64,000 bases of DNA from Pseudomonas sp. R-28-1W-6 (GCF_009799925.1 NZ_WELK01000002.1:434001-498000), one strand, 5' to 3'; shown: positions 39,805-49,185, numbered from the stretch's first letter. Made by a program: numbers and translations. Notes: generated by a model not told the origin, from the letters alone.

Positions 39805-39992
39805 GCGATTACAGGCATTTAGCACCCGGTCAGGCTTGGCGTAGCCAACCACAGGCGACGCAAATTCCCGTCCGAGATTGAGCCTCTCCTAGTCGTAATT
39901 CCACACGATAGGATCTCAGTCATTTGTGAATAAAAAACGCAGACGATGGACCAATGACGGACAATTGGAGGTGCTAGACGGACACTGACCGC

Positions 39993-40946
39993 CTAGCCGA
40001 ATTTGCGCCGGTACTGCATGGGCGTGAGCCCTAGCTTGTTGCTGAACAACACTCTCATCTGGCGAGCACTAGCGAACCCACTGCGATAGGCCACTGTCTT
40101 CAATGGGATATCGCATGTTTCAAGCAGTTTGCGCGCATGGTCGATGCGTACGCGCTGCACAAATTCCATGGGAGTCATATTCACTTCACGACTGAAGACA
40201 CGGGAAAAATGTCGTGAGCTCATGGCCACCAGCCCCGCCATTCTCTCGACGCTAAAATCCTCCATCACATTTTCCAGTACATAGCTCTGCACTCTAGCGA
40301 CGGGCGAGTCTTCCTTCGCCACGGCAGCAACCAGAGGACTGAATTGCATCTGCCCCCCCAGCCGTTTCATTACGACCAGCAGTACCTTCGCGACTGCCAG
40401 AGCGATCTGCTTTCCGTGGTGCTCGGCAACGATGGATAACGCCAGGTCAATTCCGGTGGTTACTCCTCCAGAGGTGATCAGGTTTCCGTCTCTTACGAAA
40501 ACCTGATTCGTTTCGACCTCGGCCTTTGGGAAGGCCTGGGCAAGCCGCTCAATATAGCTCCAGTGGGTGGTGACTCTGCGCCCATCGAGCAGCTCGGCCT
40601 GACCCAGGATAAAGGCGCCAGTACAGATTGAAACGAGACACCCCACCTTGGGAGCCTGATTACGCAACCAACACTGCAATCGAGGAAACACCTGGTTGTA
40701 GGCATGCGGGCCGCCCGGCACGAGCAATACGTCATAGGCTTCAATGGCGCCGTCAATGCCAGTATCTGCGGTGAGGGCGATGCCGCTAGAAGTGCGGACC
40801 CGAAGCTCGTCCTCAGAGCTGATAGTTGTAATTTTGTAATGATGCTCCGGTTCCAGGTAGCGATTGGCGATGGAGAAAACCTCGACCGGACCAGCTACAT
40901 CTAGTAACAGCATGTCCTGAAATACCACTACAGCTACAGATCTCAT
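39993..40946 (-). CDS. GlxA-type AraC family regulator (DJ-1/PfpI domain + HTH)
   Basis: The start at ATG 40946 (MRSVAVVVFQDMLLLDVAGP) gives 317 residues; the ribosome site is poor for every candidate. N-terminal class-I glutamine-amidotransferase-like domain (about 1-185) with DVLLVPGG and the nucleophile-elbow Cys in SICTGAFILGQAELLDGR; C-terminal AraC helix-turn-helix pair (about 215-315, MAGLVAMSSRHFSRVFSREV, later YRSGFASARQMRVLFSNKLG). Such regulators often control amine or amide metabolism. No divergent partner gene lies next to it; the targets are unknown. Confidence 0.9.
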   Translation of the reverse strand: MRSVAVVVFQDMLLLDVAGPVEVFSIANRYLEPEHHYKITTISSEDELRVRTSSGIALTADTGIDGAIEAYDVLLVPGGPHAYNQVFPRLQCWLRNQAPKVGCLVSICTGAFILGQAELLDGRRVTTHWSYIERLAQAFPKAEVETNQVFVRDGNLITSGGVTTGIDLALSIVAEHHGKQIALAVAKVLLVVMKRLGGQMQFSPLVAAVAKEDSPVARVQSYVLENVMEDFSVERMAGLVAMSSRHFSRVFSREVNMTPMEFVQRVRIDHARKLLETCDIPLKTVAYRSGFASARQMRVLFSNKLGLTPMQYRRKFG

Positions 40947-41184
40947 CAGTACTGACCATCGGTGAGGCAAAGACTGTTAAAGATGCGCTGGCAATGGCCA
41001 GCGATCAACACTCAACCTGCTGAGCGTAGACAAATCAGGGGCAAAGGGCCTGGCATCAACATGAATAGGCCCGGAGTCCTTGGAGAGTACAGAGCCTCAT
41101 CGTGAACACGCACATAATCCGGGCACTGCAGTCTGGCCGATAGCGTCAGATATGAATGGTAATGAGCGCAGGTTGCTCTACCTT

Positions 41185-42028
41185 CTACTCCAGCCGCTGC
41201 TGACGGAGCCATGCCTTAGGCGAGATGCCGCACTGTGATTTGAATGCGCGTGAAAGGGCGGACTCTCCGCTGTAGCCAGCCTCCTCGGCAATCAGTCGGA
41301 GTGGCTGGCCATTCTTCAGCCATTTTTGTACTAGCCCGATTCTCCAGCGCTGGAGATAACCTGCAGGCGTCTCACCCAGTGCGTCACGAAACTGGTTAGC
41401 GAACACGCTACGGGACATACCTGCTAAACCTGCGAGCGATTCAACCGACCAGTTTTTTCCGGCGCTTCATGAATGGCGACGATTGCGCGCCGTAACTGAA
41501 CGTGCGCGAGGCCGGCGAGAAGACCAACTTGGGCGCCGCCGCTTTCCATCAACTGCCTGAGCAGTTGGATGAGCAACACCTCGAACAATCGGTTGAGCAT
41601 GGCCTGACGCCCACAGTTGGCAGCTCTCCCGCTTCTGCAAACAGCAGCATCAACACCGGCAAGCTGTCGGGCATCTGCGACAAGGGAAGGCACACGCACG
41701 CGGGCAGAGCGTTCGCCAGGGGGTTGGCAGCGCCACCTTCAAGCTCAATGTGGGCACAGACAAATTCGGCACCATGCTCCTGGTCGGTGACAAACCGGTG
41801 AGCAATCGGGCGCGGATAAAACAGCAAGGCCGGGCCGTCGAGGCAATGAGCTCTGGTGTTGCTATGCCATACCTCAGCCTTCCCGCTCTTCAGCAAATGC
41901 AATTGCCCATAGCCAAGAGAGCCACCCAGTTCGTTGACACCGCACAGAGGGCCCGTTTGAAAAGTGCGGGCACTGACGGAGAAGTGCCCAAGAAGCGCAG
42001 CAAGTCGATCGACCAGTAGCGAGGTCAC
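41185..42028 (-). pseudogene. AraC family regulator (cupin N-domain) broken by two frameshifts
   Basis: Three frames join into one AraC protein of about 280 residues. From a GTG near 42028 the cupin part reads LLVDRLAALLGHFSVSARTF through LMLLFAEAGELP. Near 41613 the frame shifts to CGRQAMLNRLFEVLLIQLLR through VAIHEAPEK. Near 41450, at a run of six A, it shifts again to WSVESLAGLAGMSRSVFANQ and the helix-turn-helix ending AWLRQQRLE. The order and content are those of an intact AraC gene, so it is a recent pseudogene, or two assembly errors. The A-run is not in the frame needed for a canonical programmed -1 shift. Confidence 0.85.
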
Positions 42029-42214
42029 TTTCCGCCCCAAGCCCTGCCCTGCCACCCCTGCGCTCAGACCAATGACGCCCTGGTCAGAACGCACTCCTGC
42101 TGGAGCCACCAGTACAGAGCCGAATGCCAGGGTGAAGCATTCCAACCCACAGTAGCCGATCCGCCCTGCAATCTTGCCGCTACTGCCGCCGGCAGTGCGG
42201 GAGTCGACATCCCC

Positions 42215-44602
42215 TCAGAACAACCCCAGCTGCCGGTCGACCAGACGGCCGAAGTCGTCATCCACGAACGGCAAAATCGCGTCCGCCACCGGCTGCAGCT
42301 GGCGCGACAGGTAGTGCTCGTAGTCGATCCGCGTGCTGCGGGTTTCCAGCGGCTCGGGCCCGGCGAGGGTCATCACGTAGCTGATCCAGCCGCCGTTCTG
42401 GTACTGCCGCGGCCGGCCCTGGCGCTGGTTGTAGTCGTCGGCCAGGCGCGCCGCGCGCACATGCGGCGGCACGTTGCGCTGGTAATCACCGAGTTGGCGG
42501 CGCAGGCGCTTGCGGTAGATCAGCAGCTCGTCCAGTTCGCCGGCCAGGGTGCGCCGCACGTAGTCGCGCACATAGGCCTGGTAGGGCTGGCGGTTGAAGA
42601 TGCGCTGGTAGAGCTCCTGCTGGAACTGCCGGGCCAGCGGCGACCAGTCGCTGCGCACCGTTTCCAGTCCCTTGTAGACCATCTCCTCGCGCCCGTCCGC
42701 GCGCCGTACCAGGCCGGCGTAGCGCTTCTTGCTGCCCTCCTCGGCGCCGCGGATGGTCGGCATCAGGAAGCGCCGGTAGTGGGTCTCGAACTGCAGCTCC
42801 AGCGCGCTGTCCAGGCCGTATTCCTGTTGCAGGTACTCGCGCCACCACTGGTTGACCCGCTGCACCAGCGCCAGGCCGATGCGCGCCGCGTCTTCTTCGG
42901 CATGTTCGTGGCCGAGCCAGACGAAGGTGGAGTCGGTGTCGCCGTAGATCACCCCATGGCCTTCGGCTTCGATCAGCTCGCGTGTGCGGCGCATGATCTC
43001 GTGGCCGCGCAGGGTGATCGACGAAGCCAGGCGGGTGTCGAAGAAGCGGCAACCGCTGGAGCCGAGCACGCCGTAGAAGGCGTTCATGATGATCTTCAGC
43101 GCCTGCGACAGCGGCGCATTGCCGTCGCGCTTGGCCGCCTCGCGCCCCTGCCAGACCCGTTCGACGATGGCCGGCAGGCAGTGCTTGCTGCGCGAGAAGC
43201 GCGCGCCGCGAAAACCGGGGATCGACTGACTGTCGTCGGGATGGCGCAGACCTTCCACCAGGCCCACCGGGTCGATCAGGAAGGTGCGGATGATCGACGG
43301 GTACAGGCTCTTGTAGTCGAGCACCAGCACCGACTCGTACAGGCCCGGGCGCGACGCCATGACGAAGCCGCCGGGGCTGGCCTGCGGGATCTTCTCGCCG
43401 AGGTTGGGCGCGACGAAACCCTGGCGGTGCATCAGCGGCATATACAGGTGGGTGAAGGCCGCCACCGAGCCGCCGCTGCGGTCGACCGGCAGGCCGGTGA
43501 CGGCGGCGCGTTCGAGGAGGAAGGTGAGCAGTTCGGTCTTGGCGAAGATGCGCGTCACCAGCTCGCAGTCCTTGAGGTTGTAGCGCGCCAGGGCGGGCTT
43601 GTCCTCGGCGAACATGCGATTGATCTCGTCCATGCGCTGGTAGGGCGTATCGATCGACTTGCCCTCGCCGAGCAGGGTCTGTGCGACATACTCCAGGCTG
43701 AACGAGGGGAAGTTCCAGGTCGCCGAGCGCAGCGCCTCGATGCCGTCGATGATCAAGCGGCCGGCTGCTGCGGCGAAGTAGTGCTTGCCGCTGCCGTGCT
43801 CGCGCCAGCCCATCTCGTCGCCGCCACGCCCCAGGCGCAGCGGCACCTTGAGGCGCTGGGCATGTTCGTGGAGCACGCGCAGGTCGAACTGCACCAGGTT
43901 CCAGCCGATGATCGCGTCGGGGTCGTGGCGAGCCAGCCAGTGGTTGAGCCGCTCCAGCAGCTCGGCGCGGGTAGCGCTGTAGTCGAGGTCGAAATCCACC
44001 TCGGCAGCCACTGCGGGCTGCGGGCCGAGCATATACACCTGGCGCTGGCCACAGCCTTCCAGGGCGATGGAGTACAGCTCGCCATGCTCGCTGGTTTCGA
44101 TGTCGAGGGAGACCAGGCGCAGTGGCGGGCGGTAGTCTGGCGCCGGCTTGAGCTGCGCTTCGAGCAGCAGGCCACCGTCACCGGGCGTACCGCCAAAGTG
44201 TACCGGCGCGGTGATGAAACGCTCCATCAGGTAGCGCTCCGGCGGGCGCACATCGGCCTCGTAGACGTCGACGCCGGCCTTGCGCAACTGCTTGTCGAGG
44301 TTGATCAGCGGGCGATGCTGCGGGCAGTACAGGCCGAGCACCGGGCGGTGGTGAAAATCGTACAGGCCCAGTTCACGCAGTTCCGCACCGCGCGCGCCCT
44401 GCAGCAGTGCTTCGGCACGCGCGCGCTGCTCGGCCGGGATGAAGGCCACCGACGGCTGATGGGGCACGCGCACCAGACGCGGGCCGGTGTCGGTCGCCAG
44501 CCAGAACTCGACCTGCGTGCCAGCCGGCGTATCGCGCCAGTGCCGGGTCAGGACAAAGCCCCGCTGTAGATCCACCGCTGCCACCTCGAATGCCTGGTTC
44601 AC
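42215..44602 (-). CDS. polB: DNA polymerase II (family B)
   Basis: 795 residues from a GTG start at 44602 ([20 protein letters not shown]). The 3'-5' exonuclease domain shows [16 protein letters not shown] (ExoI) and [11 protein letters not shown] (ExoII); the polymerase domain shows [14 protein letters not shown] (motif A), [20 protein letters not shown] (motif B) and [11 protein letters not shown] (motif C). It takes part in translesion and restart synthesis; in E. coli it is SOS-induced, but I find no LexA box upstream here. It marks the return to core-like high-GC sequence after the accessory segment. Confidence 0.96.
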   Translation of the reverse strand: MNQAFEVAAVDLQRGFVLTRHWRDTPAGTQVEFWLATDTGPRLVRVPHQPSVAFIPAEQRARAEALLQGARGAELRELGLYDFHHRPVLGLYCPQHRPLINLDKQLRKAGVDVYEADVRPPERYLMERFITAPVHFGGTPGDGGLLLEAQLKPAPDYRPPLRLVSLDIETSEHGELYSIALEGCGQRQVYMLGPQPAVAAEVDFDLDYSATRAELLERLNHWLARHDPDAIIGWNLVQFDLRVLHEHAQRLKVPLRLGRGGDEMGWREHGSGKHYFAAAAGRLIIDGIEALRSATWNFPSFSLEYVAQTLLGEGKSIDTPYQRMDEINRMFAEDKPALARYNLKDCELVTRIFAKTELLTFLLERAAVTGLPVDRSGGSVAAFTHLYMPLMHRQGFVAPNLGEKIPQASPGGFVMASRPGLYESVLVLDYKSLYPSIIRTFLIDPVGLVEGLRHPDDSQSIPGFRGARFSRSKHCLPAIVERVWQGREAAKRDGNAPLSQALKIIMNAFYGVLGSSGCRFFDTRLASSITLRGHEIMRRTRELIEAEGHGVIYGDTDSTFVWLGHEHAEEDAARIGLALVQRVNQWWREYLQQEYGLDSALELQFETHYRRFLMPTIRGAEEGSKKRYAGLVRRADGREEMVYKGLETVRSDWSPLARQFQQELYQRIFNRQPYQAYVRDYVRRTLAGELDELLIYRKRLRRQLGDYQRNVPPHVRAARLADDYNQRQGRPRQYQNGGWISYVMTLAGPEPLETRSTRIDYEHYLSRQLQPVADAILPFVDDDFGRLVDRQLGLF

Positions 44603-44767
44603 CGTCCGATTCTACTGGCCCGGGGCGATCCACGCTGGTTTTCGAGCCACTGCGGGCCAGCCCAGGGCAACCCGAGCCGGTCGATGTCTCGTGCACGAAT
44701 AGCCAAAGGCTTACACGGCAAGGCTGCGATTGGCCCTGTCGGCGACCGGTCAGTGCGCCTAATCTAA

Positions 44768-44883
44768 GCCCATCACTGATGAGCAGGACGCTCATCGGGA
44801 TCAAGGATGATCGACCATCGCCAGGAAGGCAGCTGACAGGATGTCGGAATGGTCTGAGAAAAACCCGCTTCGGCGGGTTTTTT
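44768..44883 (+). ncRNA. Rsm/CsrB-type regulatory sRNA (RsmX/Y/Z family)
   Basis: A stretch of about 115 nt carries six GGA motifs, most of them in loops of perfect small hairpins. GATGAGC-AGGAC-GCTCATC lies at 44778-44796, GATCA-AGGA-TGATC at 44799-44812, GCC-AGGAA-GGC at 44820-44830 and GACA-GGA-TGTC at 44835-44845. It ends in a strong terminator, AAACCCGC-TTCG-GCGGGTTT plus T-run (44861-44883). This is the layout of RsmY/RsmZ, which sequester the translational repressor RsmA/CsrA. A -10-like TAATCT lies at 44760-44765 and a CTTACA half of a GacA box at 44710-44715; the other half is not evident. No protein gene ends before the terminator, so the terminator needs an RNA gene. Confidence 0.82.
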
Positions 44884-45022
44884 GTTGCCTGGGCAAAAGG
44901 GCCGAGGTCATGTTTAGCCCTGGCCTCACCGCCACCGGGCTGCTGGCACCGGCGCCCACCCCTTGAATCTTGCCCGCGCAACTCGCAGAGTTGCCCCACT
45001 ATCGAGGTGGCCGGAGGCTGCG

Positions 45023-45850
45023 GTGCTCAAGCAATTACTGGGTGGACTCACGCTGCTTCTGCTCTGCCGCCTGGCCGCCGCCGAGGAACCGGCGCTCAGC
45101 GCCGACCAGCTGCGCTTCATCACCGCCAACGCCGAGTTCACCCTGCTTCACGAGATGGGGCATCTGCTGATCCACGAACTCAAGCTGCCGGTGCTCGGAC
45201 GCGAGGAGGACGCCGCCGACCAGCTGGGCTTCATCGGCCTGTTCCTGCTGTATGGCAAGCCGCGCGATGCCGATTTCTACCAGAAGCTGCTCGATGTGGC
45301 CGAGTACTGGCGCCTGGAGTCGCAGCGGCCCAAGCCGGCCCATGAGGAGATCCAGCCCTGGGACAGCCACGCCCTGGATGCCCAGCGCTTCTACAACATC
45401 GCCTGCCTGGCCTACGGCAGCGACCCCGATCGCCTCGACTGGATGATCCAGACCACCGGCCTGCCGGTGGAACGGGCGCTCTACTGCGACGAGGAATACC
45501 GCCAGGCGCAATATGCCGTGCAGTGGTTCGAGCAACGCCTGCAGCGCCCCCGCGGCAGCCCCATCCGGCAGCGCATCCGCGTGTTGTACGACGAGCCCCC
45601 CGGTCACCTGAGCTACGGGCCGGAGATGCTGGCCAAGGTCAAGGCATCCGGCGAGCTGGAGGCGGTAGCCGACAAGGCCAGCGCGATGTTCGACCTGCCC
45701 CGTGACGCAACCCTGCGCCTGAGCAGTTGCGGCGCACCCGACGCCTGGTACGACGCGCGCAATGCCGAGGTCGTGCTCTGCTACGAGAGCCTCGAGCACT
45801 TTCACCAGCTGGCCAGGTCGCGAGCGCTCCCCCGGCCGCCAAGCCACTGA
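45023..45850 (+). CDS. Exported DUF4344 family putative metallopeptidase
   Basis: Start at GTG 45023 with GGAGG 5 nt upstream; the ATG at 44963 has no ribosome site. 275 residues. A signal peptide (about 1-20, ending CRLAAAEE) places it in the periplasm. The zinc-metallopeptidase box reads TLLHEMGHLLIHELKLPVLG (HExxH), followed by EDAADQLGF with a possible third ligand. Function not established. It follows the Rsm-like sRNA and is convergent with the CopD-like gene. Confidence 0.85.
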   Translation: MLKQLLGGLTLLLLCRLAAAEEPALSADQLRFITANAEFTLLHEMGHLLIHELKLPVLGREEDAADQLGFIGLFLLYGKPRDADFYQKLLDVAEYWRLESQRPKPAHEEIQPWDSHALDAQRFYNIACLAYGSDPDRLDWMIQTTGLPVERALYCDEEYRQAQYAVQWFEQRLQRPRGSPIRQRIRVLYDEPPGHLSYGPEMLAKVKASGELEAVADKASAMFDLPRDATLRLSSCGAPDAWYDARNAEVVLCYESLEHFHQLARSRALPRPPSH

Positions 45851-45866
45851 GTGCCGGCGCAGCCGC

Positions 45867-46307
45867 TCACCAGCTCAGCAGGAACATGGCCTTGGCCAGG
45901 AACAGGATGCCGAGCATCTGCACCAGCACGCTGAGGTGGATAAAGCGCGAGCGGGCCGGGGTCATGCGCCCGCTGCGCATCAGATAGACCACGGCAACGA
46001 AGTGGCCGAGGATGCTCAGCGCCAGGCCGATCTTCAGCACCAGCAAGGTACCGAAGCTGCTGGCGAAGGGTTCGCGCAGCACCGCCCGGTACTGCCAGGC
46101 CAGCCCCACACCGGCACCGTATAGTGCCAGCACCACCCAGTGCATGACCTGCCGGGCACGCTGCCCCAGCGCCCGCGACAGCTGCTCGCGCGGGGCCGCC
46201 TCCAGCTGCCGGGCGGCGCGGCTAAGAATCATCACCTCGAAGAACACTCCGCCGATGAAGAAGGCGGCGGCGCTCAGGTGGACGAACTTCAGCAATAGAT
46301 AACCCAT
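45867..46307 (-). CDS. CopD-like small membrane protein, partner of NnrS
   Basis: Start at ATG 46307 with AAGGAG 5 nt upstream; 146 residues with four membrane helices (about 4-24, 53-73, 83-108, 122-144). The first helix, YLLLKFVHLSAAAFFIGGVF, has the conserved His of CopD-like and related haem-binding membrane families. It is 9 bp after nnrS on the same strand, an operon. A role in haem or copper handling linked to NO stress is an inference from the neighbour. Confidence 0.8.
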   Translation of the reverse strand: MGYLLLKFVHLSAAAFFIGGVFFEVMILSRAARQLEAAPREQLSRALGQRARQVMHWVVLALYGAGVGLAWQYRAVLREPFASSFGTLLVLKIGLALSILGHFVAVVYLMRSGRMTPARSRFIHLSVLVQMLGILFLAKAMFLLSW

Positions 46308-46316
46308 CACCACTCC

Positions 46317-47504
46317 TTAGCCGGGATGCCCGTCGGCGCGGGTGCTGCAGAGCATGGGCGCATAGCAGTAAAGGTACTGGGCGAAGGCGCAGGTCCAGCA
46401 GATGGCCGCCAGCCACAGCGACGGCAGGTACCAGAAGCCGACCCCCAGCACGCGGAACACACCGCCCAGGTTGAGCAGCACGAAGGCCAGGGCGAAACCG
46501 CGAGGCAGTTCCAGCGGCCGCCCGGTATGCCCCAGCGAGACCCGCGCCAGCATGGCCAGGATCAGGCCGCCCACGCCACCGACGGTCAGGGCATGCAGGG
46601 CTTGGCTGGGATTGCCGAGCAGGCCGAAATGCCACAGTGCCATGCCGGCGCAGGCCAGCACCAGCCAGGCATAGGCCAGGTGCAGCGACCACAGCAGCGG
46701 CACCCGCAGCAGGCCGCTGTCGAACCAGCGCACCAGGCGGATGCCATGGCCCAGGGCCAGGGCGGCGAACGCCAGGCCGAGCCAGGCCTGCGCCAGCAAT
46801 GCGATGCCGGCGGCATGCAGCACGGCCAGCACGGCGCTGACCAGCAGCAAGGCCCAGTCCAGCCAGGCCCAGGGCTGCACCGCCGTCACCCGGCCGAGGC
46901 CGCGCTGGGTGAAGAAGGGAATCACCCGCCCGCCGATCAGCCCCATCATCGCCGCCACCAGCCACACCGCGGCCCAGGCGCCCTGCCGCTGCCAGCCGTC
47001 GTTGCCCTGCTGCACGCCGAGCAGGGTCAGCAGGTCGGCGCCCAGCAACAGCAGTAGCACGGCCACGATCGGGTAATTGCGACTCTGCCGCACCGCCCAC
47101 AGCAGGCGCGCCATCACCAGCGCCACGCCGGCGAAGAACAGCAGGTTACCGAGCAGCAGCAACAACGGCGAGCCCGCCCACCACAGCAGCCGCGCCAGCA
47201 GCCAGATGGCCACCAGCACCGCCAGCGGCTTGCCGGACAGGCTCGGCCGCCCGGTCCAGGTCTGCACCGCGGTCAGCAGGAAGCCGGCGATGATCGCCCC
47301 GGCGAAGCCGAACACCAGCTCATGGCGGTGCCAGGCCAGCCAGCCGCCCAGGGGTTGCCCCGCCAGCGGCCAGCCCTGCAGCGCCAGCAGCCACAACGGA
47401 ATGGCCAGCGCCGCCAGCAGGCTGCCCAGCAGGAAGAACGGGCGAAAGCCGAGACGCAGCAGAGGCGTGATTGCCATCGCCTTGCGCTTGTCGAGAATCT
47501 GCAT
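46317..47504 (-). CDS. nnrS: NnrS family haem-copper membrane protein
   Basis: Start at ATG 47504 (MQILDKRKAMAITPLLRLGF) with AGGAG upstream; 395 residues with about 12 membrane helices. Family blocks are LGFRPFFLLGSLLA, WHRHELVFGFAGAIIAGFLL, GGRVIPFFTQRGL and HALTVGGVGGLILAMLARVSLGHTGR, including the His residues thought to bind haem and copper. NnrS protects against NO in denitrifiers and other bacteria. A possible ANR/DNR half-conserved box lies about 90 bp upstream. Confidence 0.93.
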   Translation of the reverse strand: MQILDKRKAMAITPLLRLGFRPFFLLGSLLAALAIPLWLLALQGWPLAGQPLGGWLAWHRHELVFGFAGAIIAGFLLTAVQTWTGRPSLSGKPLAVLVAIWLLARLLWWAGSPLLLLLGNLLFFAGVALVMARLLWAVRQSRNYPIVAVLLLLLGADLLTLLGVQQGNDGWQRQGAWAAVWLVAAMMGLIGGRVIPFFTQRGLGRVTAVQPWAWLDWALLLVSAVLAVLHAAGIALLAQAWLGLAFAALALGHGIRLVRWFDSGLLRVPLLWSLHLAYAWLVLACAGMALWHFGLLGNPSQALHALTVGGVGGLILAMLARVSLGHTGRPLELPRGFALAFVLLNLGGVFRVLGVGFWYLPSLWLAAICWTCAFAQYLYCYAPMLCSTRADGHPG

Positions 47505-47589
47505 AGCTGCTCCTGCTCCACGCCAGCCGGCGTACGACCACATCAATGGACACTTGGCCACCATCATGACCTGCCACCTGGCCAAGGCC

Positions 47590-47603
47590 ATGACCGAAAT
47601 CAA
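47590..47603 (-). promoter_or_regulatory. Possible ANR/DNR (FNR-type) box upstream of nnrS
   Basis: TTGAT-TTCG-GTCAT on the minus strand: the left half is perfect, the right half matches ATCAA at 3 of 5. The position about 86 bp before the nnrS ATG fits NO- or oxygen-responsive control. Confidence 0.4.
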
Positions 47604-47893
47604 GCCGACGAAGCACACAGCGGAAAACCGCAGTGGCCACCGCCGCCAGCCTGGCGCTGCCGCCGCAGTCTTACCGGCGCCCCCTTGCCGCCTGGCAAGC
47701 CCTTGAAAATCCGGAAATTCCTCGCAAAAGCGCGACGCATTCAGGCAAAACTGTCGACCGCTTGGCACAGGCCATCGGGAAAACTTGCTGCAATGGAACG
47801 CGCGCTAAATCGCCGCGTCCAACTGCGCGCAGAACCGTGCCCGACACGGTCGCAGCAGTTGTCTTTTGCGTATGGAAGTTCAGGAGTATTCCA

Positions 47894-48076
47894 ATGAAGA
47901 GTTTGGCGGTAATGGTTCTAGGCTCGGTCCTGCTGTTGTCGGGCTGCAGCTTCAGCGCCCCTGGCGTGCATGCCCGCATCGGCGATGTCGATTCGGTCCA
48001 CCTCGATGTCGGCGACGGCCACCACGGCGGTGGCAGCTTCTGCCCTCCCGGGCATCGCATGAAAGGGAGCTGCTAA
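47894..48076 (+). CDS. Tiny lipoprotein 1 with CPPGHxxKGSC tail
   Basis: ATG 47894 with AGGAG 8 nt upstream; 60 residues. The signal ends in a lipobox LLLSGC (Cys 18), the middle is Gly/His/Asp-rich (HLDVGDGHHGGGS), and the end reads FCPPGHRMKGSC. Its stop is directly followed by the ATG of a related gene. The Cys and His content suggests metal binding or a disulfide. Function unknown. Confidence 0.82.
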   Translation: MKSLAVMVLGSVLLLSGCSFSAPGVHARIGDVDSVHLDVGDGHHGGGSFCPPGHRMKGSC

Positions 48077-48232
48077 ATGAGCGCGCGTCTGCTGATCCTG
48101 GCCATGGCGGCCATCCTCATGACCGGCTGCAGCCTACGACTGCCGGGTATCGGCATCGACATCGGTGGCGGCGGCGACGGTGGCGGCCCGCACCACTGCC
48201 CGCCCGGACAGGCCAAGAAAGGCAACTGCTGA
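48077..48232 (+). CDS. Tiny lipoprotein 2 with CPPGQxKKGNC tail
   Basis: ATG 48077 touches the stop of the previous gene, with GGGAG about 8 nt upstream. 51 residues: signal with lipobox LMTGC (Cys 18), then PGIGIDIGGGGDGGG and the end HHCPPGQAKKGNC. Same plan as its neighbour, so the two are a tandem duplication expressed together. It is too short for usual gene callers. Function unknown. Confidence 0.8.
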   Translation: MSARLLILAMAAILMTGCSLRLPGIGIDIGGGGDGGGPHHCPPGQAKKGNC

Positions 48233-48342
48233 CCCAGGCACCGGGTTGGCAACAGAGGAAGGCCAGCCATTGCTGGCCTTCGCCGTTTCCGGCCACCACG
48301 CGCGGGCTGGCGACCTGGCGGCAAATCGCCGATGCTGTGCCC

Positions 48343-49125
48343 ATGCACCTGATCGATACCCACACCCATCTCGACTTTCCCGACTTCGACGCCGACCGCA
48401 GTGCCGTGCTCGCACGTAGCCGTGCCCTGGGCGTGGAGAAGCTGGTGGTGCTCGGCGTGTACCAGGCCAACTGGCAGCGCCTGTGGGACCTGGTGCAGGA
48501 CGATTCCGGCCTGTACGCCGCCTTCGGCCTGCACCCGGTCTACCTCGAGCAGCACCGCCCCGAGCACCTGGGCGAACTGCGCCACTGGCTCGAACGCCTG
48601 GCCGGCCATCCCCGGCTCTGCGCGGTGGGCGAGTTCGGCCTGGACTACTTCCTCGACCAGCTCGACCGCCAGCGCCAGCAGGCACTGTTCGAGGCCCAGC
48701 TGCGGCTGGCCGCCGAGTTCGAGCTGCCGGTCCTGCTGCATGTGCGCCGCGCCCACGCGGCCACCATCGCCACCCTGAAGCGCTGCCAGCTCAAGCGCGG
48801 CGGGATCATCCATGCATTCGCCGGCAGCCATGAGGAGGCCCGCGAATACCTGCGGCTCGGTTTCAAGCTCGGCCTCGGCGGCGCGCCGACCTGGCCGCAG
48901 GCCCTGCGCCTGCGCAGGGTCGTGGCCCGGCTGCCGCTGGAGGCCATCGTCCTGGAAACCGACGCACCGGACATGGCCCCGGCCATGCACGCCAACCAGC
49001 GCAACAGCCCGGAGTTCCTCGCCGACATCTGCACGGCCCTGGCCGAACTACGCGGCATCGGCGCGGAAGAGCTGGCCAGCGCCAGCAGCCGCAACGCCGC
49101 CGCCCTGTTCGGCTGGCCGCACTGA
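48343..49125 (+). CDS. TatD family metal-dependent hydrolase
   Basis: 260 residues from ATG 48343 (MHLIDTHTHLDFPDFDADRS); the ribosome site is weak. Metal-site motifs of the TatD/DNase family are all present: HTHLD, VGEFGLDYF, LLHVRRAH, IIHAFAGS and LETDAPD. Family members have 3'-5' exonuclease or other phosphoesterase activity. The protein is closer to the YjjV branch than to TatD itself by its short form (my estimate). Followed by a symmetrical hairpin shared with the convergent chemoreceptor gene. Confidence 0.92.
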   Translation: MHLIDTHTHLDFPDFDADRSAVLARSRALGVEKLVVLGVYQANWQRLWDLVQDDSGLYAAFGLHPVYLEQHRPEHLGELRHWLERLAGHPRLCAVGEFGLDYFLDQLDRQRQQALFEAQLRLAAEFELPVLLHVRRAHAATIATLKRCQLKRGGIIHAFAGSHEEAREYLRLGFKLGLGGAPTWPQALRLRRVVARLPLEAIVLETDAPDMAPAMHANQRNSPEFLADICTALAELRGIGAEELASASSRNAAALFGWPH

Positions 49126-49140
49126 CACCATCCAGAAACG

Positions 49141-49168
49141 ACAAGGCCCGCCAGATGGCGGGCCTTGT
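49141..49168. terminator. Bidirectional hairpin between tatD-like gene and chemoreceptor
   Basis: ACAAGGCCCGCC, 4-nt loop and the exact complement. It lacks long T-runs but lies between convergent stops 60 bp apart. Confidence 0.75.
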
Positions 49169-49185
49169 GCAGCACGAGCAGCGAC

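Noticed and set aside
41435..41465. Programmed -1 frameshift at the A-run in the AraC gene
   Set aside because: The six-A run is not in the X-XXY-YYZ register needed, and a second unrelated shift is also required, so decay or error is more likely.
44700..44720. Full GacA upstream activating site before the Rsm-like sRNA
   Set aside because: Only the CTTACA half is present; the expected TGTAAG partner at the right spacing is absent, so no full site is claimed.
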